From the NCBI GenBank assembly GCA_907163345.1, contig CAJQUN010000230.1, forward strand, positions 62,001 through 126,000: DNA of 64,000 nt. The letters are read 5' to 3'. Positions 1 to 12,997 of the stretch are shown here, piece after piece. How positions within the stretch are numbered: the first letter of the stretch is position 1; each line of letters begins with the position of its first letter. The DNA comes from Haberlea rhodopensis. Taxonomy: Eukaryota; Streptophyta; Magnoliopsida; Lamiales; Gesneriaceae. Under the pieces are notes generated by a model. The model had not been told where the DNA came from and searched no databases. It saw nothing but the letters and a program-made list of their open reading frames with translations. The translations under genes and the position numbers were made by a program.

Positions 1-67
1 AAAAGAAAAGAGGAACGAGAATTCACTGAAGTACATCTACAGAGTAATATAATTTGTGATTTCTCAC

Positions 68-3000
68 CTGTTATTTGAGATCGAATTGATATGGTAGTCA
101 TGAGCATGAGCATAAACTCTCCTACATCTTGCAACAAGACCGGTCTCAGCACTTGTAATCTAAAATAACACAATCCATCATTACCAGGGAATGAGTAACA
201 AAAAAATTCAAATATATGGTCATCATTGGAAACATGTGTTCAGAAATTCCCAATTCCTCAAGTAAAAGTTTCTCAGTTAAGTACAACTACCACAGGTAAT
301 CTCAGTGAATGGATGCCGTCAGAAGGAAAGGACAGTCCATCATTTCTCGAAGTGTTGTAAGATCGATCTGGATAGCTCCCATTAGAAAGATACTGCTTAG
401 GACTAGAAGAAACACTAGAACTTGCAGCACTGCAAACTTTAGAAGGATCAACATTCAATTCAGAAATTTTCTTAACTTTCTTTTCTTGAACCTGCCCAAA
501 TCAAAACAAAAACATTTGAATCCTTAAAAATAGCATAGACGCATGGTTAATTCAGAAATGTACCGAGGGAATAAAGTGAGTAATAAACACTGAAGAATCA
601 AAGTATGATAATTTTTAATGGTGTCCGTGTAAGTCGTAACATGCATAATTAGATTTCTTTAGATTTGAAGAGAAAAAAAAAAACAATTTCAGTCCAGGTA
701 CACTAGGAAGAATCCAACTAGTGATCACAAAAGTTGAGACCTAAGACACTGCTTTGGTGGGTACATTAAAGACATACACACAAATTAAGAAATTAGCGCA
801 TATGTTAAGAATAAATACAATACTTAAATAGAGATCCACATGTGGCTAAAGTCTCAACTAAAGCTGTACATAAATCTAATTAAGAACAATTAAATTGGAA
901 TACTTCTCTCCACACAAAATTTCCAGAAAAGAGGAATCTATATCTCACCTTCCAAAACTTTATGGTTTTGTCATTAGTGGACAAAAGGAAGACCGCGCCA
1001 TTAGCTGTCTGGCACCAACGTATCTTATTGATTTTCTCCTCAATTTCCAAACTTTTGAGATAGTCAAACTGCAGAAATTGGCATGTGTATGCATCACAAC
1101 TCAATCATAGCTAAAAATAAAGCCACATACTTAAAATACAATTATATTGGGAGTTTGACGGGTATGGTATATGAGAAACAGTGGAAAAGATATTTTTTAT
1201 ATAGACCTCTGGTTCATGGCTCTGAAATTCAGTCTTGTAACGAAACTCTGGATGGCGACTTACTGGGTAGTCCATATTCTCTAAATCTTTTCGATTTCTC
1301 CCATGCTGTAAAATCCATTTGCATAAGGAAACATATTTTAGAAACGATTGAACAAGACACCACGTCACCGACGAAATAAAATCCTTTGACATGTGGAGCG
1401 TAACCTCTTTAGTATCTGTCCTTTCAAACAAAACCACCCTTCCACCGCGGTCACCAGTAGCAAGGTGGTTGCCAGTTTTGTCAAACTCAATCGCGGATAT
1501 TATATCAACTGTATATTAGAAGGAAGAACCAACGGTAAAACATTTCATTCAATATACAACTTAAAATGTGGAACGTGTACGATAAAAATTATCCAAAACC
1601 AAATATGCAGAGGATGCTAACATGCTATCATCTTTTGCTATCTATGTAGAATTGAAGAGTAAAATATAATGACACATTAAGTTCAGCAATCAATCATTTT
1701 AGAATTCACTATTTCTCGCATGGGAAAGTAACATCAAGTTCAAACTAGAACAAGAGCATTTCTGAAGCCACTCAATAAATGTGAGAAGCTAATAGACATT
1801 AAAGAAGGCTTACATCTGCAGAATCATCATCATTATCATCATCAATGACTGTCATGCCCCTTCAGTATACTTTCCATGGGACAGAACAAATTGGATGATA
1901 TGTTCCACCTCTCAATAACCAAGCCAAATCTAGTATGTCATTAGGGATTTAGCAATTCTCCTGATTCCTATAGATTGGATTTATTATATGGCCTAATTCC
2001 CACTCCAAGATGAATTAAATTATCAACATTCATATGAGTCGGTATTCAAGAATAACCAGCACAGTAATTTAATGCTTATAGAGATTTTAATCATTCATAA
2101 TAAAAGGTATGGTAATTTGAAGTCTTCAATGGTGCATCTATCACATTGATAGTGTAAGACAAGAAACCATGGCTGAAAATAGTTACTCGACCACATCTAA
2201 TAAATGCAATAATCGGAAAACTGTGCCAACTTTCAAATTTTATTTGGAAAGGGAAAAATTCAACATTCGTTAAGCCCTTTTTTAACCACTTAGATGATAC
2301 CAAAATATGACACGTTTGAATAGAGCCACGTACAGGGGCCAACATTTGTAAAGTCCTATGTCATTAAACCGATGGATTGTCGCATTGTGGAAGCCTAGTA
2401 TCATCTCATGACACGTCTCGCCATAATCGATTTCCTATGACACAAAAGGACAAAAAGAATGAGCAGCCAGCTCCTTTCCAATTTTCCGAATGATTTTGCT
2501 GATAATTCGCCATTAGTTAAAAAGTCTGGGATAAACAACATTAATGCCCATATAAGAAAACAACTGGCAGCACATAATTAAACCACAGAATTCGTTCTTC
2601 AAAAATCCAAACGGAAACTTTATCATTGCAAGCAGAGGGTAAACATGCCGACCCTCGCTTTGCCTCAATATAAAGTTGATGTCTGCAGTTCAAGCCATAA
2701 AAGGTGGGAGAGTCTTCAAACTCGGATTAAAGAAAACAAGATCAACACGAAGTAGCGTAGCAACTCTTAGATATCCAACGCCAGACTGATTAACATTCTT
2801 CAGACACATAATAAGTTAGTGCAGTAATATTCTCCAGAATCAAACTAGTATTTAACGAATTAAGTTCACCACCACACCATCTTCCCTAAAATAACTAATT
2901 AAAAAAAGTAACATGCACATCACTCGCTGAAGCTACCCACCGAAACTCATGCAATTTACAGTTAATTTGCTTTAACTCAACTAATTTCCACTCGACTAAC

Positions 3001-3211
3001 AACTCAAAAACAGATCAAATTACTAGAACCCAAAAATTTACAACAAGATCCGAACCGTAGCATCAATTAATCACATTCATTAATCAATTTTACCTTCTTG
3101 CACTTCTTCGCCAGCCGTCCTCTCCCCAAATACCTGAGAAAATTTCCATTCCAGCTGCGCTGGTGGACCCGCCGTAGCTGCCGCTGCCTCTCCACCGTCG
3201 CCACCGTTCAT
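68..3211 (-). CDS. PP2A 55-kDa regulatory subunit B (B55), 5' part, runs off left edge
   Basis: B55 subunits are WD40 beta-propellers that direct the PP2A catalytic core to its substrates in cytoplasm and nucleus. Six exons read on the minus strand: 3211-3094 (ATG, acidic/Ala-rich start ending QVFGERTAGEEVQE), 1508-1405 (DIISAIEFDKTGNHLATGDRGG, first WD repeat), 1305-1207 (HPEFRYKTEFQSHEPE), 1068-949 (FDYLKSLEIEEKINKIRW), 491-291 and 159-68 (ARCRRVYAHAHDYHINSIS). Every junction has GT-AG and the frame is kept throughout. The HPEFRYKTEFQSHEPE and FDYLKSLEIEEKINKIRW blocks are hallmark B55 sequence. The serine-rich insert in the 491-291 exon is as in plant B55 proteins. Intron 1 is long (about 1.6 kb). 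The remaining WD repeats lie beyond position 1. No lesions are seen. Family assignment is firm; alpha versus beta type is not resolved. Confidence 0.95.
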
Positions 3212-4319
3212 TCTTCTCACAAATCGATGAATCGAATTAACAATAACAATAAAAAATGAAAAAAAAAAATTAACTAATTTTCCACCGCCTTATTTCACTA
3301 AATAAAAATTTAAAAAAAAATACAATTCCAAAACTCGATCTGGTGGGGCTTAGGTTTTGGAATTAGAGGGTCCGTCAGAATGAGATCGGCGCATCGGCAT
3401 CTACTGAAGATTGCTGAATTCAGATTTAACAATTGAGGGCGTGCAATATTAACAACATCGATTAGTACAAATTATTTAGGATTCAGATCTTCTCTTCTCT
3501 CTCTCTGTTTATAGATATAGATAAAATATGTATGTATGGACATACGGTATAGCCAGGGAAAAATGGGGAATTGTGTATAAAACTTTCTAATTTTCGGGAA
3601 AAAATAATTTTGTTTTGTTCTTAATGGTAATAGTTAAATTCAGAGTGCTAGTACTTTACATTTTAATGATACGTATTGGTTACTTCTTGGCTACTCTATG
3701 CGTTATTATTATATTGGATGCTATTATATAAGATTATTTAATGACCCAAATTTATCAATATATTGATAAAATATAAAAAAATTGGACATTTATATTGATC
3801 AAATATCTGGAGCAGTGGCCATGAAATAACCAAGAATAATTTGTATTCCACCTTATAAATGATTATTATTATTTTCAAGATATATTATTATAAATAATAC
3901 TACAAGTTACGATGAAATTATGAATGTTTCTTTAATCAAACCATGATGGCATAATATGAGAATGAACTAGTGGGAAGCACACGTACGTATATATGAACTA
4001 GTTTCTTTTTTTTTTTTTTGGCACCGCAGTTCCAACATGTTGATTAATTTTTTCGTAATTTGATCAAAAATAACATTTCAAATGACTGACTTTAACAAAT
4101 TTTAATAGAAAAAAATAACAAAAAGACTGAATCTATTTTTTTTTTAAAGTGATATAGATCTTACTATATAAATTGAAAAAATAACTTTGAAGTTGAGCTC
4201 ATCAACGACTGATTAAGATATATTTTTACTAATTAGTTCAAACCAAATCGTGCATCAATAAAAACCAAATTCTTATATTGAATTTAGTCGGATCACCTAA
4301 AAAGGAAACAAAGGTGACT
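3212..4319. other. 5' leader/promoter region of the B55 gene and intergenic DNA
   Basis: No coding sequence is seen. The part next to the B55 start codon (about 3212-3520) is a plausible 5' leader on the minus strand, with a pyrimidine-rich CT microsatellite at about 3488-3507. The remainder is AT-rich with A/T homopolymers, including a T run near 4007-4018. Confidence 0.5.
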
Positions 4320-5054
4320 ATGAATTCTGATAAAGATCAGTCATCAAAGAAAGAAGAAAACAACAACGATTCTCTGAATTCAACTCGTGGTCCTCTTGTT
4401 TCCCCCCTCGAGTAGTCCGGAAACATTAACCGCAACCGAAGCTGGAACTTCTTCGGTTTCAAGCTCTGATCCGGGAACTTCACCATTCTTCATTAACGCG
4501 ATAAAAGATTCGAAACAAGATCGACATGATAGTGATTCGGGCTCAGAAACTGAGACCGAATATTTGTCGTCCTCCTTGAGTTTGAGGTTTCAACCATCTT
4601 TGGAACATATTGCGGAAAGCTCGAGACGATCTCATTACAGTTCTTTAAGTTCTGGAACCAATACCCTTCTAGAAAAGCTCATTAAACTAGATGACCAAGC
4701 CATGTTTGGATTGCCGATGTACCTGTCAAAACAAGATCACAGCGACAGTTTGAGAGATGTAACTTCCACATTCAAGACCACTCCTCCTGGATCCCCTCCC
4801 TTGTGTTCTATATGTCAGCACAAGGCTCCTGTTTTTTGGTAAACCACCGAGGTTGTGTCACGTATTCTGAGCTGGAGCTTGCCATCGGAGGATCCTCACA
4901 ATATAACTTTTTAGCACAAGGTGGGTTCTCTACCTGCTCTACCAAGGAATCCTTCCTGATGGCCAGGCTATTGCTGTTAAGCAGCACAAATTGAATTGCT
5001 AAGTTGTGCTCAGCACCGCAATTGTTGTTATGCATCGAAGATGGCAGAAGATTG
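4320..5054 (+). pseudogene. USP/RLCK-type protein kinase pseudogene, segment 1 (linker and start of kinase domain)
   Basis: Translated blocks match the plant kinases annotated as 'inactive protein kinase SELMODRAFT_444075-like' (a PERK-like cytoplasmic kinase with an N-terminal USP region). They run in order: TATEAGTSSVSSSDPGTSPFF, a Ser/Asp-rich linker, CSICQHKAPVF, SELELA..GG.SQYNFLA, and LPDGQAIAVKQHKL, which carries the ATP-binding lysine. The N-terminal USP half is not present. The frame breaks repeatedly. There is an extra C in the C run at 4402-4407, an extra T in the T run near 4832-4837, a further shift near 4860, and a deletion between AVKQHKL and the CIEDGR block near 5030. The segment ends where a solo LTR is inserted at 5055. 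Confidence 0.88.
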
Positions 5055-5802
5055 TGTTGAGATTAATAAAAGAATAATTGGGTTTAATTGTTAAAAGCCC
5101 AATAATTATTATTAATTTTGTTAACAAAATTATGGTAAGTTAATTATGAATAGTCAATTAGGCTAAAGAAATCACACATTGAAAAGTTGACACTTATGGT
5201 TTGTTTATAATGAGATACAAATCAATAGAGTTTCTGAAATGACTTTTCATCTACCTGACTTCTCATATTCTGCTGAGTATTAAGTTTGAGACTTTCACCT
5301 ACCTTCAAAATTGATGTCAGATTTAAGTGTGAGACTTAAATCCATATTAATATGATGTTAAGTGTTGAGACTTTTCATCTACCCCACTAAACATTACACT
5401 TAATTTCTGAGACATTCGGAGAGATCTGCTGCTCAGCTGTATAAGCTGCTCCAGCCTTATGTTTTCATTATCCGAAAATCAGAAATCATTCTTCATTTAT
5501 ATATTGCATACTGGTTGAGAGTGATGCACACTACTAGTGTTCGAAGTAGTCTGCTCGGAGTTCTGCTTCAATCCGAACAGAGGCGATTGAGCGTTGTACC
5601 TTGGAACTCAATTGTCCAGGAGGCCAGAAGCTAAGGCGGGCAAGTTTGAGTTTACCGGCACACGGCTTGTTGTGGCCTCGTCCAGAAACATTTTCAGATT
5701 CTTGATGTATTTTCTTTACAGTTGATCAACGATTGTTTAAAATTATATCAACGATTGTTTAAACTGATTCAATCTATCTATTTAAATAAACAGTGAACAA
5801 CA
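5055..5802 (+). mobile_element. Solo LTR of the copia family found in the SurE gene
   Basis: Starts TGTTGAGATTAATAAA and ends GAACAACA, flanked by a perfect 5-bp target duplication GATTG (5050-5054 and 5803-5807). Its sequence aligns along its length with the LTRs at 38786-39723 and 44557-45519: AAAAGCCCAATAATTATTAT near the start, TTCTGCTGAGTATTAAG in the middle, and TTGTCCAGGAGGCCAGAAG near the end. The GC-rich block of the full element's LTRs is missing here and point differences are numerous, so this is an older copy left by LTR-LTR recombination. It sits inside a kinase codon block: CIEDGRR precedes it and LVYEYICNGSLDSYLF follows it. Confidence 0.93.
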
Positions 5803-6276
5803 GATTGTTGGTATGAATACATCTGCAATGGATCGCTAGATTCGTATCTTTTCGGTATGCTTTTAAGAACAATTTTTCCCAACTAGTTTTACTTCCTTCC
5901 TATATTCTTGGTCTGATTAGTATTTTGATGCAAATGCTTTGGGGATTTCCAGGACGTCATCTTGATACATTAGCATTGCCTGCGCACCAGAAAATAGCAG
6001 TTGGAGCTGCTCAAGGTTTACTATATCTTCATGAAGAATGCAGAGTCAGTTGCCTTGTGCATCGTGACATGCGGCCCAATAACATTCTTACTACTCATGA
6101 TTTGAACCCTTGCTACTATTCTTCTTAGATCAAGACTCTAAAACTCTTTACTATGTTTGAAACTTCCCCAAATCTTCAAATGTCTCAACGGATATTATAG
6201 ACATAAATATCTAAATCTTTCTTTTTCTACAAGGTGGGAGATTTGGTCTAGCAAGGTGGCAGCCTGATGGAGAAAC
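5803..6276 (+). pseudogene. Protein kinase pseudogene, segment 2 (catalytic loop)
   Basis: Continues directly after the solo LTR. Blocks seen are YEYICNGSLDSYLF, a short intron-like stretch, then QKIAVGAAQGLLYLHEEC, HRDMRPNNIL with the catalytic-loop HRD, and, after an intron (about 6110-6228), a region equivalent to VGDFGLARWQPDGET. One T appears missing in the DFG codons at about 6233, which shifts the frame. The segment is cut at 6276 by the large nested retroelement insertion; GAAAC at 6272-6276 is the target duplication. Original exon/intron structure is still recognisable. Confidence 0.88.
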
Positions 6277-6791
6277 TGTTGTATAAAATTGTATTGGTGT
6301 GTATCTTAGGAAATTAGCAAGCAAAAACAACAAATGGCTTTCTATTAGAATTGTCGAGGCGAGATTTGGAATCTCTGTCCTTAAGACAATATTGCCCCGC
6401 TACGGTGCTAACGGTTTACTTTGGCAATTTGTCTCCCAAGATACAACGACTATGGTTTGTGATAGGAGCACTCCAAATCACAAATCCTTTAAACCACAAA
6501 GGTCTAAAAATGCTCAACCATAACAATCATGAAGACTCACAAAATTACTCAAATTTTGATCTTCAAATATGATGTGAATTTCCAAAATTCCATATCTAAT
6601 TCATTCAAGGGTTGTTTCTTATATAATATACCAAGTGGTGTCATCAAGAGACACAATTTGGAAGCATCCATCATGAAAAATTACACCCCAACATGAATGG
6701 ACACACCATTTAATTTGGAAGCATCTAATCATGAAACAATGCACCCCAACATGAATGGACACACCATTTAATTTGATTCAAATTTCTAACA
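6277..6791 (-). repeat. 3' LTR of the gag-only copia element
   Basis: Begins TGTTGTATAA and ends TTTCTAACA on the plus strand, nearly identical to 19035-19548. Contains two successive copies of a short motif (AACATGAATGGACACACCAT) near its right end. The ORF-like stretch inside (about 6299-6523) occurs in both LTRs and has no recognisable domain, so I do not treat it as a gene. Confidence 0.92.
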
Positions 6792-7108
6792 ATCCCCCAC
6801 ATGAATTAAATTAATGCATATATGTAATTGAGCGCTTTTAACGAACTATTATGGCGTCGGGAGAGATAGCTTGTGGCTTTGAATCTTCCGTAGTAGTATT
6901 CAATCGGATTTACTTGACTTAATAGTGAACTTATAGTCTTGAACTATTTAGTCGTTGGTGTAAACCAAGACAATTGAACCCACACCATAATAATTCTAAC
7001 CTTCGTATTGGTTTCTTACGGTTGTGTCCGTTTCGGCCATGGACCACGCTTGGTTTCATAAGTGCTTTTCAACTTTGAAGCGGCCACACTTCGCACTTAC
7101 GTAGGTGA

Positions 7109-9509
7109 TGTGAGACCCCGTTATCAAATCAAGATACTAAGGTGCAATTAAGAAAACTAATCATTCATGTGTATATATCAGAGTAATAAGTCGTGTTGAT
7201 TAACCTGAGCTTAAGAGATTACAGTACCAAAAGTTTCAAAAGGAATTTCACATATTCCTACAAAAGGTACTACATTATAGTCTTACTCTACTTCTTGTAG
7301 AAGCTATATAAAAAAATTCTCTAACATGTTAACCCTGTAGCACTCCTTACAGCTCAGCATATCAACACCGACCCTTGTTCTCATCATCAAAAGCACCGAC
7401 AAAGACAACCCCCAACACATGAGCATATCATAATTCATATTCAACATAATATGAATGTAAGACGTAAATGCATAATCATAAATACAAAGCACTTCCTGTA
7501 TTTCCGAGCATTTACAACGCCCATTGGTTGTCCCTGTACCATAACTCATAATAAACACATTATATGAAATTATGGTCCTTTAATAATGTCATGACATATC
7601 ACCTCTTTCTTTACACAGCTTTTGAGTCATAAATCAACAGTTATTTTAATGCTTCTTGCTTCAACATCTCATAATGAGCGGTACCATCTTCCCCGCTTCA
7701 TTACTACACAATCTCATAATGAGCGGTACCATCCTTCCCGCTTCATTACTACATAATCTCATAATGAGCGGTACCATCCTCCCCGCTTCATTACTACATA
7801 ATCTCATAATGAGCGGTACCATCTCCCCGCTTCATTACTACATAATCTCATAATGAGCGGTACCATCCTCCCCGCTTCATTACTACATAACAAGCATAAG
7901 CATTAAAACCTACACTGTGATCTCTCTTGACTCGTGGAATACACCTCTTTATTCCACATCACAATATGCAACAACAATGCATAATATGCAACAACAATGC
8001 ATAATAACATGTATCATACTCTTAATGCATCACATTGCATTTATCATGTGTCAAATAGACAAACATAAAGTACATGTTACTGTTGGGATGCCCGTACGTC
8101 GCTTACGTACCTTTCCAAAATGTGGTGTGTTGCAGGATTCTATCCCCTGCGTTGTGTAGCTGTCTGTGAAGGCTCTACACCAGTGTACAACACAATATTA
8201 GATGTCTCATTACAATCCAATATAAAAAATTAAACAAAATATAACAAATTATATTTTTCAACATTCTGGGTCTCTCGATCGATCGGCCCATCTTTTCGAT
8301 CGATCGAGAAGACACCTTCAATCAATACCAAGGTTCTGCCTCGCTCGATCGATCGAGATGGAATTCCGATCGATCGAGATGTACTGTTCAAGAACACAAA
8401 TTCCAGAATTCTCGAACACCCATTTTTACACCCTTCGACCTAGCATATAAGATACACCACATGTTTGAACAAATATGCTAAGGGCTACAATACACTACCC
8501 TGAGTGTATTCATATAAAAGTTACACCCCAAACGCAAACCCTCATGCATCAAAATCGTCCATTTACCTCAGTACTCAACCAAACTTTCTGAAAAACAGGG
8601 CATAAATACTCAGCCCAGAATTTTCGAACATGCATCTTTATAGCAACGAAACTACCACATAACCCGTAGTTCATGCTCAAATAAATATGCTGGTAATTTC
8701 ACCAAACTACCATGTATGTATGCACGTCAAAGGTTTACTCAAAACCTAAGCTAACATGCTTCAAATCTTCATAATAAAACCCCTACTCAACTTAAAACAG
8801 GGCATTTCCCCTGCCCAGATTTTCGAGGAGCTCTTTTCACAAACGAAAATCTAACACATAAAGCATGTAAGTTACTTAACAAAACATGCTAGGGGCTTCA
8901 TAAACATTACTTGCAAGTACTCATAACAAGGTTTCATCGAACCTAACACTAGCATGCCAAAACTGCTATGAAAAACATACATGCATAAAAACGAAAAAGC
9001 TGGTGAACCAGCGTGATTCCTCACCACTTTTGCTCTTCGATTTTCGTCAAGAAAAGATAAGTAAAATCCGATCTCTTTCTTCCTAATAGCAGCTTGAATA
9101 TCAGACGAAAAGAATGAGAGAAGGATGAGGTTTTTTGGAAGAGTTAAGATGAAAATATCAGATTGGCAACTAGCCTACTTGGCCAACATCCGTCCAGGAA
9201 ATCAGGGGAGGGGCGTGGGTTGCTGCAAGTGGGGGGGGGGGGGGGGGGTAGGGTGGTTGCATGTAGGGTGGTCTTGTGGTGTTTAACTGTGTCCCGGTAT
9301 TTCATACGATGTATAAAAAATATCTCCCCTTGATATTTTATAATTTTACCACATCAATACAACAATTAAAAACACCTAACATGCTCCCTAAACCACATCA
9401 TCAAAATAAATATAACGCCCCCACATAAAACACGCCTTTAACACATAGGCACACAATTAACAACCCTTAATTGCATGATTACACACATAATCATTTCGGG
9501 GATATCACA
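7109..9509 (-). repeat. 3' LTR of gypsy chromovirus
   Basis: Pairs with 14319-16757. It contains a tandem array of a 45-bp unit (five copies, 7663-7889), a cluster of CGATCGATCG palindromes (8276-8375) and a G run of about 20 (9231-9248). The ORFs visible in it occur in both LTRs and lack any known domain. Confidence 0.93.
7663..7889 (+). repeat. 45-bp tandem repeats in left gypsy LTR (five units)
   Basis: The unit contains ATCTCATAATGAGCGGTACC followed by ATCCTCCCCGCTTCATTAC. Five units are present, the fourth one base shorter. Units contain the short palindromes CTCATAATGAG and GGTACC. The right LTR has six units at 14877-15147. Confidence 0.9.
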
Positions 9510-9543
9510 ATACTCCCCTACTTATAAGATTTCGTCCCCGAAA

Positions 9544-12500
9544 TCAAACATGCTTACCAACATGAGGTAAAACAATACATAAACGCATACCAGAAAACAG
9601 CTCTGGGTAGTGCTGCACCATGTGTCGCTCTGTCTCCCACGTGGCCTCCTCGACACCCCTACGATCCCACTGAACCTTGATCATAGGAATAACCTTGTTC
9701 CGAAGTCTGTGGTCTGCCCTATCCAGAATCCTGATAGGCCGCTCCACATAGGAAACATCGGACTCTAATTGCACCTCTGAAGGCTGCAACACATGTGAAG
9801 GATCCGGCTCATACTTCCTCAGCATAGACACATGGAATACGTCGTGTATACCAGACAGAGAGGGCGGTAAAGCCAAATGGTACGCCAGAGTACCAACACG
9901 CTGTAAGATCTCATACGGCCCCACATATCTCGGGGACAACTTCCCCCGCATACCAAACCGTACTACACCTCTGAAAGGCGAAATCTTCAGAAAGACTCTG
10001 TCGCCTAACTGAAACTCCAACGACCTACGCCGCTGACTGGCATACGCTGCCTGTCTGTCCTGAGCTGCCTTCATCTTTCTCCTGATAACCTTTACATTTT
10101 CTTTCATATCCTAGACCAACTCTGGTCCTCCAACCGATTTACGGTCCACATCATCCCAACACAAAGGCAACATGCAACGCCTGCCATATAGGGCTTCAAA
10201 TGGAGCCATCTGTATGCTAGCCTGGTATCTGTTATTATAAGAAAATTCCACCAAGGCTACTGAGTCCTGCCAAGAAGTGTCGAACTCTAGCACACAAGCC
10301 CTCAACATATCTTCGAGCGTCTGTATCGTACGCTCGGTCTGTCCGTCCGTCTGGGGATGATATGCAGTGCTCAACCTTAACTCTGTACCTAGAGCTGACT
10401 GAAGACCTTCCCAGAAGTGAGATGTAAACCGCGGATCTCGATCAGACACAATCGAAACAGGGATCCCATGCAGTCTCACCACATCTCTAACATATAACTG
10501 TGCCATCCTCAAGTACGTGAAGGTCATACAGTAGGGAATGAAATGAGCGCTCTTAGTCAATCTGTCGACGACTACCCATATAGCATCAAAACCCAAAACA
10601 GTCCTCGGTAAGTGGGTCACGAAATCCATGACACGTGCTGCCACTTCCACTCGGGTATCTCCAAACTCCTTAGCTCACCTCCAGGCCTCTGCCTCTCGGC
10701 CTTCACCTGCTGACAGATCAAACATCTCTTGACGAATGAGGTGACATCTTGTTTCATACGCCTCCACCAGAACTGGCTGCGTAGATCCTTATACATCTTC
10801 TTCCCGCCCGGGTGGACACTCATCCTGCTGCAATGAGCTCGCTGTAATATACCCCGACGCAACTCAGGTACATCTGGGACTACCCATCGATCGCCAATCC
10901 TCAAAGAACCATCCTCAGCCGTCCTGAACTTCGACGACTGACCTGAACGAATCACTGACAACCATCTCTGAACCTCTGCGTCGGTCCCCTGAGCCTTCCT
11001 GATGTGATCATAAATAACAGGTTCAGCTAACAAGGTCAAAACCTATACCGGTGAAGCAGACACATCATAATCAAATCCCAAATGGCAGTAGGAGCCCAAC
11101 ATAGCTGATAGACACATGGCATCATCTGCTGTGCTCCTCACCTTCCGACTCAAAGCGTCGGCTGTCAGATTTGCTTTCCCGGGATGGTATAGGATTTCAC
11201 AATCATAATCCTTCAGCAGATCCATCCATCTCCTCTGCCTCATGTTCAGCTCAGCCTGTGTAAACAAGAACTTCAGGCTCTTGTGATCAGTGAAGATGGT
11301 GAATGAGGTACCGTATAAGTAGTGTCGTCATATCTTCAAGGCGAACACTATAGCTGCTAATTCCAGATCATGGACTGGATACCTCGTATCGTGTGGCTTC
11401 AACTGTCTCGAAGCATAAGCCACTACATGTCTGTCCTGCATCAGTACGCATCCTAGGCCCTGTAGCGATGCGTCAGTATAAAGAACAAATCCTTTGTTCT
11501 CCCTGGGAATCACTAGAACTGGTGCCGTAGTCAGTCTGTGCTTTAATTCCCTGAACTCTGCTCACAAGCCTCTGACCAACAAAATGAGACTCCCTTCTGA
11601 GTCAGCTGTGTAAGTGGCTTGGCGATCTTTGAGAAACCCTCGACGAAACGTCGGTAATAGCCGGCCAGACCAAGAAAACTTCGAATCTCACTGACTGAAG
11701 TAGGGGCAGACCAATCCATAACTGCCTCTATCTTCCTCGGGTCTACTGATATCCCCTCTCGTGATATGATATGGCCCAAGAATGCCACACTGCTCAGCCA
11801 GAACTCACACTTGCTGAGTTTGGCGTATAACTGATGATCTCTGAGGATCTGGAGCACTATCCTCAGATGATCGGCATGATCCTCCTCACTCCTTGAATAG
11901 ACAAGGATGTCATCAATGAATACGATCACAAACTGATCGAGGTACTCCTGAAATACTCTGTTCATCAAACTCATAAAAATTGCAGGTGCATTCGTCACAC
12001 CGAAAGGCATCACCAAGAACTCATAGTGTCCATACCGAATTCTAAAAGCTGTCTTCTGGACATCATCAGCTCTAACTCGCACCTGGTGATAGCCTGACCT
12101 CAAATCTATCTTTGAGTAAACCTCTGTACCCTGAAGCTGATCGAACAGATCATCAATCCTCGGAAGTGGATACTGTTCTTCACTGTGGCCTTGTTCAGTT
12201 GCCTATAGTCAATGCACAGACGCATTGAACCATCCTTTTTTTTTCACGAATAACACTGGTGCACCCCAAGGAGATACACTAGGACGAATGTATCCCTTGT
12301 CGAGGAGCTCCTGTAACTGTACCTTCAGCTCCCTCAGTTCTGCTGGTGCCATCCTGTAAGGAGCACGGGAAATAGCAGAAGTCCCTGGCAGTAGCTCAAT
12401 GGCAAACTCAACATCTCTGACAGGCGGAAATCCCGGAATCTCATGTGGGAACACATCAATGAACTCCGCCAAGACCGGAATGTCCTCGGCTCTCACTTCC

Positions 12501-12931
12501 TCCTCTTCTGATGCATCCACGGCATAAATAAGGTAGCCCGTGTGGCCGCGTTCCAATAACCGCGACATCTTAACCGCTGAGATTACTGGAATCCTTGGAC
12601 GAGAGCCGTCCCCATAAAAAGTCCACTGGAACCCCTGATCAGATAGAAAACGAACAATCCTCCGCCGGCAATCTACTACAGCTCGGTATCTGCTCAAAAC
12701 ATCAATGCCGACAATGCAGTGAAAATCTGCCATCTCTAACTGAATCAGATCGGCCCTCATATCATTGCCCTCAAAATAAATGAGGCAATCAGATAACAGT
12801 TGGTCAGCAATCACATGCTTCCTCGTGGGTGTCGAGACCATGAGAGACGTGGGTAACAGAGACGAGCACAAGCGGTGTCTCTCCACAAAAGCAGCAGACA
12901 CAAAAGAATGGGAAGCACATGTATCTATCAA
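9544..12931 (-). pseudogene. Gypsy pol (PR-RT-RNaseH-IN-chromodomain), broken
   Basis: Read from high to low coordinates. The protease motif near 12925 is IDTCASHSF, where the family has DTG, so the glycine is replaced by cysteine. RT follows with RSGYHQVRV, MPFGVTNAPA and FIDDILVYS (11543-12110); RNase H begins FVLYTDASLQGLG (11328-11513). Integrase has a zinc-binding HHCC region (10617-11039) and a core with WVVVDRLTKSAHF and TAYHPQTDGQTERTIQ (10111-10650). A GDRVFLKISP tail leads to a C-terminal chromodomain (about 9600-9760, KVQWDRRGVEEATWE). Disruptions include an A-run insertion at about 12233-12242, a lost base near 12175, frameshifts around 11310-11330 and 11515-11560, and in-frame TAG stops at 11040-11042 and 10108-10110. 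The integrase chromodomain normally binds histone marks to guide insertion. Confidence 0.93.
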
Positions 12932-12997
12932 TATAAGTGCAGGGTACGTAAGTAAATGGCACGTACCAGCAATGACCTCCTCCGGGGCTGCCTCAGC

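Noticed and set aside
6299..6523. ORF near the kinase pseudogene (also at 19056-19280)
   Set aside because: Lies entirely in the LTRs of the gag-only element, repeated in both copies, no domain.
7656..7890. Regular repeats resembling a CRISPR array
   Set aside because: Units are directly adjacent without unique spacers, are 45 bp and occur inside both LTRs of a plant retrotransposon; this is a minisatellite.
9228..9249. Long G run as a possible G-quadruplex regulator
   Set aside because: The matching site in the other LTR (16478-16495) is interrupted by T; the unbroken run may be slippage or an assembly effect, so I make no functional claim.
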